Below are positions 5,136 to 11,276 of a stretch of 11,276 nt of DNA, in pieces; positions within the stretch are counted from its first letter, which is position 1, and the number at the start of each line of letters is the position of its first letter. The stretch covers positions 1 to 11,276 of the forward strand of contig CAADWU010000110.1 in the NCBI GenBank assembly GCA_900752845.1, written 5' to 3'. The notes beneath the pieces are model-generated. The model made no database searches. It saw only the letters and a program-made list of their open reading frames with translations, and was not told where the DNA came from. The DNA comes from Candidatus Gastranaerophilales bacterium. GTDB lineage: Bacteria; Cyanobacteriota; Vampirovibrionia; Gastranaerophilales; Gastranaerophilaceae. Position numbers and translations under genes: made by a program.

Positions 5136-6899
5136 ATGGCTAGAATTCAACAGTTATCAAAACATTTAATAAACCAGATTGCAGCAGGCGAGGTTATTGA
5201 ACGTCCGGCATCAGTTGTCAAAGAACTTGCTGAAAACTCTATTGATGCAGGTGCTACCAAAATAAGTATTGAAATAAATAATGATTGCCGTGACATTAGA
5301 GTTGCGGATAACGGATGCGGAATTCATCCCGATGACATTATGCTTGCTTTTTCCAAACACGCTACAAGTAAAATTGCCTCCGATGATGATTTGTTTGACA
5401 TACATACACTGGGCTTTAGGGGAGAAGCTCTTGCAAGTATTATTTCTATTTCAAAGCTTACCTGTACAACCAGAACAATTGATTTTGAAACAGGTACAAA
5501 GGTTAAATGTGAGAACTCCCAAGTAAAACAGACTGAAACCGGCTGCGCTGTCGGTACAATTATGGATATAAAAGATTTATTTTATAATCTTCCTGCAAGA
5601 TTAAAATTTCTGAAAAGCCCTAACACTGAGTTTTCATACATTCAGGAACTTGTTCAATCTCTTGCGCTTGCGCATCCTGAATGCTCGCTTGAGCTAAAGA
5701 AAAACGGTAAAACGATGCTTAAAACATCTGCACAAAATAACCTTTTACAAACGATTAAAGAAGTCTATTCCTCAGACGTTATTTCGAATTTAAAAGAAGT
5801 TTTAAAAACAGATAATCTTTCCGGCTTAAAAATAAGCGGATACGTAAGCACTCCGGATTACACACGTTCAAGCAAAAAAAGCTATCATATTTATATTAAT
5901 TCAAGAACAGTAAAATGCAGCGTATTTCAAAAAGCAATTGATACAGCTTACAAAAGTCTTATCGCAAACGGGAAATATCCTTTTGTGGTGTTGAATTTAG
6001 AAATTCCTCCTGCTGATGTGGACGTTAACGTTCATCCGACTAAAAAAGAAGTAAGGTATAAAAATACCAACCAAATATTTAATTTTATTTATACTTCTAT
6101 TCAGGCAGGACTAGCAAATTACGTTGAAAAACAACAGCCGCATCCCCAAATGATGCCAAATGATAATGTTGTTGATTTTGTACAGCCTAAACTTGAAAGT
6201 TCAGGCGAAATTTTCTTTGACAAACAAGACGATACCGTTTATGTTTCTGACAAGCTTATGGAACAGGAAGCGAAAAGTTCGGAACAAGAGGCTGAACATA
6301 CAGCCCAACGACAATTTTTTGTTCCCGTCGAAAAAGAACCAGAACAGGATGAAAACATTGTAGGTCAGTATAAAAATACATATATTCTAATAGAAAAAGA
6401 AGACGGACTTGAAATAGTTGACCAGCACATTGCTGAAGAACGTTATATCTATGAAAAACTTATGTCTGAAAAAAATATCGTGTCACAAATGCTTTTTGTA
6501 TCAGATGTAGTACCTGTTTCAAGTTCAGAAGCAGAACTTATTAAAGAAAACATAGAAAAGTTTGAAAAATTCGGATACGGAATAGAGTTTCTGAAAGAAA
6601 ATGAACTTATTTTTAGAAAAGTTCCGCAAATGATTGCAAAAGTTAACCCGAAAGAAATTTTAGCTGACATTTTGGAAAACATTGACGGAAATATCGATAG
6701 ACTGGAAGAAAAAATTCTTATCACAACATCTTGCAAGGCATCTGTAAAAGCAGGTCAAAAACTTTCTACATGGCAAATGCAGGAAATTATAAAAAAATGG
6801 CGAACAACCAAAATGCCTTACACCTGCCCGCATGGACGTCCAATTGTAAAATTCTTTCCTCATAAGGAAATTGCAAGTTTCTTTCAAAGAAATGCATAA
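5136..6899 (+). CDS. mutL: DNA mismatch repair protein MutL, endonuclease type
   Basis: MutL couples MutS mismatch recognition to strand removal. The 587-residue protein opens with the GHKL ATPase: VKELAENSIDAGA with catalytic E30 and Mg-binding N34, DNGCGI (58-63) and TLGFRGEAL (91-99). The transducer domain follows, with VDVNVHPTKKEVR. An acidic, Gln/Glu-rich linker spans about 335-405. The C-terminal dimerisation domain carries the metal-dependent nicking-site motifs: DQHIAEERYIYE (429-440, a DQHA-x2-E-x4-E motif with Ile for Ala), SCKASVKAG (532-540) and CPHGRP (564-569). This indicates an enzyme that nicks DNA itself, as in organisms without MutH, unlike the E. coli protein. It follows the PiT-like gene by one base with a strong ribosome-binding site. 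An intrinsic terminator begins at its stop codon. No mutS is in the window. Confidence 0.97.
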   Translation: MARIQQLSKHLINQIAAGEVIERPASVVKELAENSIDAGATKISIEINNDCRDIRVADNGCGIHPDDIMLAFSKHATSKIASDDDLFDIHTLGFRGEALASIISISKLTCTTRTIDFETGTKVKCENSQVKQTETGCAVGTIMDIKDLFYNLPARLKFLKSPNTEFSYIQELVQSLALAHPECSLELKKNGKTMLKTSAQNNLLQTIKEVYSSDVISNLKEVLKTDNLSGLKISGYVSTPDYTRSSKKSYHIYINSRTVKCSVFQKAIDTAYKSLIANGKYPFVVLNLEIPPADVDVNVHPTKKEVRYKNTNQIFNFIYTSIQAGLANYVEKQQPHPQMMPNDNVVDFVQPKLESSGEIFFDKQDDTVYVSDKLMEQEAKSSEQEAEHTAQRQFFVPVEKEPEQDENIVGQYKNTYILIEKEDGLEIVDQHIAEERYIYEKLMSEKNIVSQMLFVSDVVPVSSSEAELIKENIEKFEKFGYGIEFLKENELIFRKVPQMIAKVNPKEILADILENIDGNIDRLEEKILITTSCKASVKAGQKLSTWQMQEIIKKWRTTKMPYTCPHGRPIVKFFPHKEIASFFQRNA

Positions 6900-6926
6900 A
6901 AAAAGAGCCTCCTAAGAGGCTCTTTT
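6898..6926. terminator. Bidirectional intrinsic terminator between mutL and aroF
   Basis: GAGCCTC (6905-6911), a CTAA loop and GAGGCTC (6916-6922) form a 7-bp GC-rich stem, lengthened by A/T flanks. The plus strand ends in TTTTAATTT, and the minus strand in seven T (6898-6904). It overlaps the mutL stop codon on one side and lies 12 bp past the aroF stop on the other, so it can serve both convergent genes. Confidence 0.9.
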
Positions 6927-6937
6927 AATTTATTTAA

Positions 6938-7987
6938 TTAATCAACGTTTGCTGATAAACAGGTCTTTTCGTAGTGAAGTCTGTTGTTAAATTGATTAAT
7001 TCTTCCCATAACCTCTTTGAACATAGGGATAGGCAAGCTTTGCTTACCGTCTGATAATGCGTTTTCAGGGTCGTGGTGAACTTCTATCATAATTCCGTCA
7101 GCACCAACAACAAGTCCTGCCTTAGCCATAGGTTCAATCAGGTATCTCTGACCTGTTCCATGACTTGGATCAACAATTATCGGAAGGTGTGAATATTTTT
7201 TGATAACAGGAATAGATGCAATATCCATTACGTTACGTGTAAAAGCACTGTCAAAACTTCTTATTCCACGCTCGCAAAGAATTACATTCGGATTACCGTT
7301 ATACATAATGTGTTCGGCTGCAAGAAGAAATTCTCTGATTGTACTTGCCAGACCACGTTTTAATATAACCGGTTTTCTGCATCTTCCAACCGCATGCAGA
7401 AGTTTAAAGTTTTGTACGTTTCTTGCACCGATTTGCAAAACATCAATGTATTCACACATAACATCCAAATCAGCAACATCCATAACTTCAGAGACAGTTA
7501 AAAGACCTGTTTCTTCACTTGCTTTTTTCATATATTGCAAAGCCTTTTCACCGTACCCCTGAAAATCATACGGAGAAGTTCTGGGTTTAAAAGCACCGCC
7601 TCTTAAAAATTCACAGCCCATTTCTTTTCCGGCTATCGCAACTTTTAAAAGTCCTTCATAATCTTCTTCAACGGAACAAGGACCTATCATTGAAACAGGT
7701 TTGTTGTTACCGCCGATTTTTACTCCGTTGGCAAATTCAATAATTGTATCATCGGGTTTTCTGTCACGTGATGCAAGTCTGAAAGGTTCTCTGATGATTT
7801 TAACTTCTTTTACACCGTCAAAAGCAGATATTCTGCCTGGTGTAACAGTTGTTTTATCACCGATAGCATCAATAACGGTGTGAACTTCACCCTGATTAAA
7901 TCTTATATCAAATTCATTATCTTTTAAGAAATCAATAACACGCTGCACCTGAACTTTGGTAGCATTGCGTTCCATTATTATAATCAT
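6938..7987 (-). CDS. aroF: 3-deoxy-7-phosphoheptulonate (DAHP) synthase, type I-beta
   Basis: The enzyme condenses phosphoenolpyruvate and erythrose-4-phosphate to DAHP, the first step of the shikimate pathway. The protein is 349 residues. A ferredoxin-like regulatory domain (about 1-70, MIIIMERNATKVQVQRVIDF) precedes the barrel, as in Thermotoga-type enzymes, where it mediates aromatic amino-acid feedback. Metal ligands visible are C104 (GPCSVE), H275 (DPSHGTG), E302 (MIEVH) and D313 (SDGKQ). Substrate motifs are FKPRTSPY (133-140) and KRGLAS (210-215). No chorismate mutase domain is attached. The reading frame stays open upstream to 8044, but 7987 is chosen because the homologous N-terminus begins there and GGAGG lies six bases before it. 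It follows the small TPR gene by 34 bp and is probably the last gene of that transcript. Confidence 0.95.
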   Translation of the reverse strand: MIIIMERNATKVQVQRVIDFLKDNEFDIRFNQGEVHTVIDAIGDKTTVTPGRISAFDGVKEVKIIREPFRLASRDRKPDDTIIEFANGVKIGGNNKPVSMIGPCSVEEDYEGLLKVAIAGKEMGCEFLRGGAFKPRTSPYDFQGYGEKALQYMKKASEETGLLTVSEVMDVADLDVMCEYIDVLQIGARNVQNFKLLHAVGRCRKPVILKRGLASTIREFLLAAEHIMYNGNPNVILCERGIRSFDSAFTRNVMDIASIPVIKKYSHLPIIVDPSHGTGQRYLIEPMAKAGLVVGADGIMIEVHHDPENALSDGKQSLPIPMFKEVMGRINQFNNRLHYEKTCLSANVD

Positions 7988-7993
7988 AGTCTT

Positions 7994-7998
7994 CCTCC
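7994..7998 (-). promoter_or_regulatory. Ribosome binding site fixing the aroF start
   Basis: GGAGG on the minus strand lies six bases before the ATG at 7987. This supports that codon over the upstream in-frame ATG at 8044, which lies inside the preceding gene. Confidence 0.85.
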
Positions 7999-8021
7999 AT
8001 ATTCCGGCAAAAAGTAGTGTA

Positions 8022-8627
8022 TCATAAATATTTTTTATTATCAATCTGCTTTAACATTGCTTTTGCAGGGTAGTAGCCGGGCAAAACAGTTAAACAGGTT
8101 TTTAAATATTTTTCTGCTTCTTTTAAATCGTTTTTATTATAATAAATAAATGCCAAAAGATAGTGTAGCTCAGGATCGTGATAAAAATATGATTTAGCCC
8201 TTTCCAAAAAGAACAACGCATATTCTTCAAGATTATTGTTATAAAAAACCCGTCCTATAAATTTATGCACTTCAGGATTTATTGTAAACATAAAATCTGC
8301 ATATCTGATTATGCTTTCAACATAATCGCCTTTATAATAATGAATTAAGATATTTAAATCAATTTCAAGAAAATTTCTGAGTTCGAAATATGAAGGATAT
8401 TCCTTAATATTTCCTTCAATTAACGAAATCATAAAATGTCCCCAGTGTGCTCTTATATCGTTATCTTTAACAGCTTCAAACAAATTTTTGGCTTTAGCAA
8501 TGTTATCAGAAAGAAGTTCACAATATGCATTTTCCAGAATACATCCGTTTTTAACAAAAAATTGTTGGCTCTCTTTGTTTAGAGAAACCAACAAATTTTC
8601 TTTAGCTGTATTATAATTGATAACCAT
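8022..8627 (-). CDS. Small TPR-like protein of unknown function
   Basis: This 201-residue protein has no signal peptide and no enzyme motif, so it is probably cytoplasmic. Two C-terminal TPR-type helix pairs are clear: VHKFIGRVFYNNNLEEYALF (120-139) and the unit starting ELHYLLAFIYYNKNDLKEAE (153-172), which ends at LPG. The N-terminal half (30-115) is also helical, with degenerate repeat spacing (AKAKNLFEAVKDND, YYKGDYVESIIRYADFMF). It starts three bases after the stop of the secreted TPR gene. No good ribosome-binding site was found, so translation may be coupled to that gene. A terminator-like hairpin lies about 11 codons into the frame. It is presumably an adaptor; a link to the Met-rich protein or to DAHP synthase is suggested only by gene order. 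Confidence 0.75.
   Translation of the reverse strand: MVINYNTAKENLLVSLNKESQQFFVKNGCILENAYCELLSDNIAKAKNLFEAVKDNDIRAHWGHFMISLIEGNIKEYPSYFELRNFLEIDLNILIHYYKGDYVESIIRYADFMFTINPEVHKFIGRVFYNNNLEEYALFFLERAKSYFYHDPELHYLLAFIYYNKNDLKEAEKYLKTCLTVLPGYYPAKAMLKQIDNKKYL
8556..8594 (-). terminator. Terminator-like hairpin inside the small TPR gene (possible attenuator)
   Basis: On the minus strand TTGTTGG and CCAACAA (8588-8594 and 8562-8568) pair. An inner TCTCT/AGAGA stem (8581-8585 and 8570-8574) with a 6-nt loop lies within, separated by a small asymmetric bulge. The stem runs directly into six T (8556-8561). It lies between codons 11 and 24 of the coding sequence, so if functional it would attenuate readthrough to the downstream part of the operon. 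Confidence 0.4.
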
Positions 8628-8630
8628 AAA

Positions 8631-9626
8631 TTAGTATTTGTCGTTATTTGATCCAAAGCTGAAATCAGGCATCATAGAATTCATCATCATTGCCTGCATT
8701 ACACGAGGGTCAATATTCTGTCCTTTTTGCACCTGACTCATCATCATAGGAAGCATATTCATCATACTGTTATTATTATTGTTATTTGTGCCTAACAGCA
8801 TACTCATTTCCATCATTTGAGGGTCCTGATATTGCATCATTGAAGAATACCCGTCAGGCTGGACTGTTAAATTTAACCCTGCAGCTTTTAGAGTTTTTAC
8901 GGCATTTAAAATTTCCTCGTCGCTTACTTGAGCAATTTTGTCTGTTTCTTCAACAGATGATTTGCTGTTTGATTTATTATCAAATTTTTTAATCTTTTCA
9001 AGATCTTTTGTTTCCAGAGAATCTTTTTTATTGATTGTTTCTTTAATATTAATTAATTCTTTTTGTTTTACTTCCTGATTTAATTCAGGAGATAAACCGT
9101 TGCCGTAAGGAGCTTTAATAAATCTGTCCAAATCATCTTCTTCTGCACCTGTATCTTCAGGCGGTTGGCAGGCAGGGCCGCCTGTTAAACAGTCACGGCC
9201 TTTAACTGCATAATCTACAAGGTAACTGTTAGGGCTTAATGCAATAACTTTTTCATAAGATTCAATTGCATCATCCTGCATATCAACGTGAGTGTATGCC
9301 AGAGCCATATAGTAGTATGCAACAGCATTTGAAGGATCTTTTTGGGTTAATGAAAATAATTCTTGCAGACAGCCTGAATAATTTCCGTTTTTGTATTTTG
9401 AAATTGCGCTGTTAATATTTGCATTCGGATAGTACACAGTAATTTTATCTAAAGCTGAAGACGGAGTTCTTTGAGCATCCTTTTGAAGTTTCATCGAACC
9501 GTCAGGATTGTACTCAATTTTTCTTGGCTGGTTCAATTTTTCTAATTTTTGAGGGGGTGCAGCGTTTACACTTAATGCGCTAAGTGCTAATAATGCAGAT
9601 AATGTAACAAAAATTTTCTTATTCAT
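8631..9626 (-). CDS. Secreted TPR protein with methionine-rich C-terminus, unknown function
   Basis: This 331-residue protein begins with a signal peptide (MNKKIF, a hydrophobic stretch to about 20, and likely cleavage after VNA at 22). Two TPR units follow (about 71-133, including AVAYYYMALAYTHVDMQDDA). Next is a short loop with C146 and C153, then a charged, probably disordered Lys/Glu linker (155-235). The tail (263-319) has 18 Met in 57 residues, with MMM and MM runs and a six-Asn tract (281-286). The open frame extends to 9674, but 9626 is chosen because the signal peptide starts there and AAAGGA lies eight bases upstream. No lipobox is seen. It probably acts in the periplasm or at the surface, where TPRs bind partners; the tail might bind metal or form a sticky low-complexity region. 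It leads a likely operon with the small TPR gene and aroF. Confidence 0.8.
   Translation of the reverse strand: MNKKIFVTLSALLALSALSVNAAPPQKLEKLNQPRKIEYNPDGSMKLQKDAQRTPSSALDKITVYYPNANINSAISKYKNGNYSGCLQELFSLTQKDPSNAVAYYYMALAYTHVDMQDDAIESYEKVIALSPNSYLVDYAVKGRDCLTGGPACQPPEDTGAEEDDLDRFIKAPYGNGLSPELNQEVKQKELINIKETINKKDSLETKDLEKIKKFDNKSNSKSSVEETDKIAQVSDEEILNAVKTLKAAGLNLTVQPDGYSSMMQYQDPQMMEMSMLLGTNNNNNNSMMNMLPMMMSQVQKGQNIDPRVMQAMMMNSMMPDFSFGSNNDKY
8769..8786 (-). repeat. AAT/AAC trinucleotide tract encoding six Asn
   Basis: Six consecutive AAT or AAC codons lie in the Met-rich tail of the secreted TPR protein. In-frame slippage here would change only the number of asparagines. Confidence 0.7.
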
Positions 9627-9686
9627 CACGTACGTCCTTTTTCTCATTCTTAATGATTTTTCAATATAAATCAAGCTCTTTATTTA

Positions 9687-9714
9687 ATTATATAACATTT
9701 TTTAAAATAGTCAT
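9687..9714 (-). promoter_or_regulatory. Predicted promoter for the secreted TPR-TPR-aroF unit
   Basis: On the minus strand ATGACT (9709-9714) and a perfect TATAAT (9687-9692) are 16 bp apart. The start near 9680 leaves a leader of about 54 nt before the ATG at 9626. The gap to queH (9627-9731) holds no terminator I can see, so some readthrough from queH is possible. Confidence 0.6.
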
Positions 9715-9731
9715 AGTGTAAATATATGATA

Positions 9732-10280
9732 TTAATATTTTCTGATTGAAAACTCGCATCCGCAATAGTTCTGCCTGTATAGTTCCAATTCTTTTGAAAT
9801 CTTGTTTGTTTTCAAAAAGCCGTCTTTCTTTTTAAAATCAGTTGCTATATATTCAAGCCCGTATTCCTGTGCAATCCTTTCACCTATTTCAGTAAGTTTT
9901 GCATAGTTTTTATGAGGACTTATAACAATCGAGGTTGTAAATTTATCTATCCCTGATTTTTGGGCATATTCAGCCGTCTTTTTCAAACGGAGTTCAAAAC
10001 ATTTATCGCATCTTTTCCCTTTTTCGGGTTCGTCTTCATAACCCTTTGCAGCATCGTAAAATTCCTGAGGGTTATATTCACCCTCAATTAATTCAACATC
10101 AAAGTGAGAGCAAAGTATTTTTTCAGCTTCAAGTCTTTTTTGATATTCTTCTTCAGGAAAAATATTGGGATTATAAAAATACAAAATAACCTGATATCCC
10201 GTATCTTTCAATAAAGATACAGGATATCCCGAACATATTGCACAACAGCTGTGAAGTATTATTTTATTTTTCTTCTGCAC
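9732..10280 (-). CDS. queH: Epoxyqueuosine reductase QueH
   Basis: QueH reduces epoxyqueuosine to queuosine in the anticodon loop of tRNAs, the last step of queuosine synthesis. It is the cobalamin-independent alternative to QueG. The 182-residue protein has the family's cysteine set: HSCCAICS (C12, C13, C16), RCDKCFELRL (C91, C94) and YRQNYCGCEFS (C173, C175), which bind iron and an iron-sulfur cluster. Further signatures are YFYNPNI, FTTSIVISPHKN and KKKDGF. The length is typical or slightly short. The start is GTG at 10280, 17 bp inside the upstream VKOR-DsbA gene; there is no ATG near the conserved N-terminus, and the ribosome-binding site is weak, so translation is probably coupled. A strong hairpin lies in its early coding region (10193-10228). 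No other queuosine gene is in the window. Confidence 0.93.
   Translation of the reverse strand: MQKKNKIILHSCCAICSGYPVSLLKDTGYQVILYFYNPNIFPEEEYQKRLEAEKILCSHFDVELIEGEYNPQEFYDAAKGYEDEPEKGKRCDKCFELRLKKTAEYAQKSGIDKFTTSIVISPHKNYAKLTEIGERIAQEYGLEYIATDFKKKDGFLKTNKISKELELYRQNYCGCEFSIRKY
10193..10228 (-). other. Strong hairpin inside queH coding sequence
   Basis: In the queH mRNA, 16 consecutive positions pair (10213-10228 with 10193-10208), with one G-U pair (10221 with 10200) and no bulge, closed by a 4-nt AUUG loop. It begins about 50 nt after the GTG start and encodes GYPVSLLKDTGY. No T-run follows directly, so it is not a classical terminator. It could slow ribosomes, mark an RNA cleavage site or be chance. 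Confidence 0.6.
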
Positions 10281-11276
10281 CTGCTTTTTCTACCCATTCA
10301 ACATACTCTTTATACGGTTTAATGCCTACATAAGCATCATTATTTATCATTGTCGTAGGAGTTCCGTTAATGCCTTTTGCATAAGCATCATCAATTTCTT
10401 TACGGATTTTTTCAGAAGTTTCAGGACTGTTTGCATCTTCCTGAAGTTTTTCAATATCAAAACCTTTATCTTTAACAAGGTCTAAAATTGCTTGTTCGGT
10501 TTGTGGTTTATGCTGGAATAATAAGTCATTCATATCCCAGAATTTTCCCTGTTTTTCAGCAGCTATTGCATATTTTGCATCAACACAGGAGCCTTGATGG
10601 AACGGTCCCTGCAAATATTTATTGCAATCCGTATCCAAAGGAAGATTTTTGTGAACAACTTTTATACCTTTAATTTCTTTTGCAAGTTTATGCATCATTA
10701 TATTGTGAGCAAAACATATCGGACACTGATAATCTGAATATGTATAAACAATAAGTTTTGCATCTTTGTCACCCAAAACATTACCTTTGACAGCATATTT
10801 ATTATGTTTTGCTTTTACGAATTCCTTAAATTGCAGCTGTCTTTTAACCTGAGGAGCAAATATATAACTTGTGGCAGTATATGTTAAAAAGCTTGCAGCT
10901 GCCAGCATTACAACAATAAAAGCTATTAAATATTTTTTAGTTTTAACAGCATCAATAAAATCCGCAAAACTTTGTTTAACAGATTTTACAAACCCGCCGT
11001 TTTTGAAATCTGTTGCAATACAGCCTATTAAAAGATTTAAGATATATGTAAACGCACAAAGTACACAAAGTTTCTTAATTTCAAATAAACTCAAGCATAA
11101 AAGTATCATTGATATAATGAATGAAATTAAGCCTAATGATGCGATATAATCCAACGGATTTTTGAAAACTTCCAAAAACTTCAAAAACTTGATATTTTTC
11201 AATTTGTTAACAAAAAGCATAAATATCATAAATGCATATAAAAACATTCCCCAGTACGCAAGAGGAATTCCAAAGA
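10264..11276 (-). CDS. VKOR-DsbA fusion, disulfide bond formation protein (5' end outside window)
   Basis: This membrane protein would oxidise cysteines of exported proteins and pass electrons to quinone. Only the C-terminal 337 codons are visible. The frame stays open to the right edge, and the residues before the first Met (11247) read FGIPLAYWG, a conserved VKOR segment, so that Met is internal. Counting from it, VKOR helices cover about 1-15 and 33-80, with the redox pair CVLC at 61-64. Another membrane segment (105-127) leads to an extracytoplasmic DsbA-like domain (about 135-327) with active site CPIC (175-178), cis-proline GTPT (295-298) and an extra cysteine pair C208/C221 (DTDC and GSC). 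Related fusions occur in cyanobacteria, usually with a thioredoxin-type domain. The 3' end overlaps queH by 17 bp. The first VKOR cysteine pair is off-window and cannot be checked. Confidence 0.88.
   Translation of the reverse strand, partial: FGIPLAYWGMFLYAFMIFMLFVNKLKNIKFLKFLEVFKNPLDYIASLGLISFIISMILLCLSLFEIKKLCVLCAFTYILNLLIGCIATDFKNGGFVKSVKQSFADFIDAVKTKKYLIAFIVVMLAAASFLTYTATSYIFAPQVKRQLQFKEFVKAKHNKYAVKGNVLGDKDAKLIVYTYSDYQCPICFAHNIMMHKLAKEIKGIKVVHKNLPLDTDCNKYLQGPFHQGSCVDAKYAIAAEKQGKFWDMNDLLFQHKPQTEQAILDLVKDKGFDIEKLQEDANSPETSEKIRKEIDDAYAKGINGTPTTMINNDAYVGIKPYKEYVEWVEKAGAEEK

Noticed and set aside
5874..5880. A7 tract in mutL (another at 6791-6797) as a phase-variation switch
   Set aside because: Seven-A runs encoding Lys-Lys are common in an AT-rich genome, and these tracts are short for contingency loci.
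7988..8044. N-terminal extension of DAHP synthase starting at 8044
   Set aside because: It would overlap the previous gene, has no homologous sequence, and the strong GGAGG is placed for the ATG at 7987.
9627..9674. Upstream start (9674) for the secreted TPR protein
   Set aside because: It would put 16 charged residues ahead of a classical signal peptide; the ATG at 9626 has its own ribosome-binding site.

Overview
This 11.3 kb stretch is AT-rich and gene-dense, with short intergenic gaps, several GTG or TTG starts and normal use of TAA, TAG and TGA as stops. It reads as ordinary chromosome. The combination of a pipY/yggS-sepF pair, a membrane VKOR-DsbA fusion, QueH, a MutL with endonuclease motifs, many TPR proteins and low GC fits a non-photosynthetic cyanobacterial relative (Vampirovibrionia/Melainabacteria, e.g. 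gut Gastranaerophilales). That placement is inference from gene content. No insertion sequence, prophage, CRISPR array, tRNA or rRNA was seen.

Layout. (1) 1-1313, minus strand: a promoter at the left edge firing leftwards, an intrinsic terminator, sepF (cell division) and the PLP-homeostasis gene yggS/pipY, with a good promoter near 1356-1384. (2) 1314-1637: a divergent intergenic region of about 320 bp, rich in palindromes, with two inverted DnaA-box-like 9-mers at its right end. (3) 1638-3107, plus strand: a TPR-glycosyltransferase (GT9-like) protein. It converges on 3118-3990, an apparently solitary DNA methyltransferase, through a shared bidirectional terminator. (4) 3991-4111: a short divergent promoter region with a perfect 8-bp inverted repeat. 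(5) 4112-6899, plus strand: a divergent PiT/PHO4-like membrane protein coupled by a 1-nt gap to mutL. (6) A second bidirectional terminator at 6898-6926. (7) 6938-9626, minus strand: a secreted TPR protein with a methionine-rich tail, then a cytoplasmic TPR protein, then DAHP synthase, probably one transcript from a promoter at 9687-9714. (8) 9732-11276, minus strand: queH overlapping the 3' end of a VKOR-DsbA fusion cut by the right edge.

How the genes relate. Most are housekeeping: division (SepF), PLP homeostasis (YggS), mismatch repair (MutL), entry to the shikimate pathway (DAHP synthase), queuosine completion (QueH) and envelope disulfide formation (VKOR-DsbA). The less explained parts are the Met-rich secreted TPR protein, the divergent PiT relative, the solitary methyltransferase, two strong hairpins inside coding sequences (in queH and at the start of the small TPR gene upstream of aroF), and the regulatory architecture of the two divergent intergenic regions. 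I found no convincing new multi-gene system. These items are the best leads.
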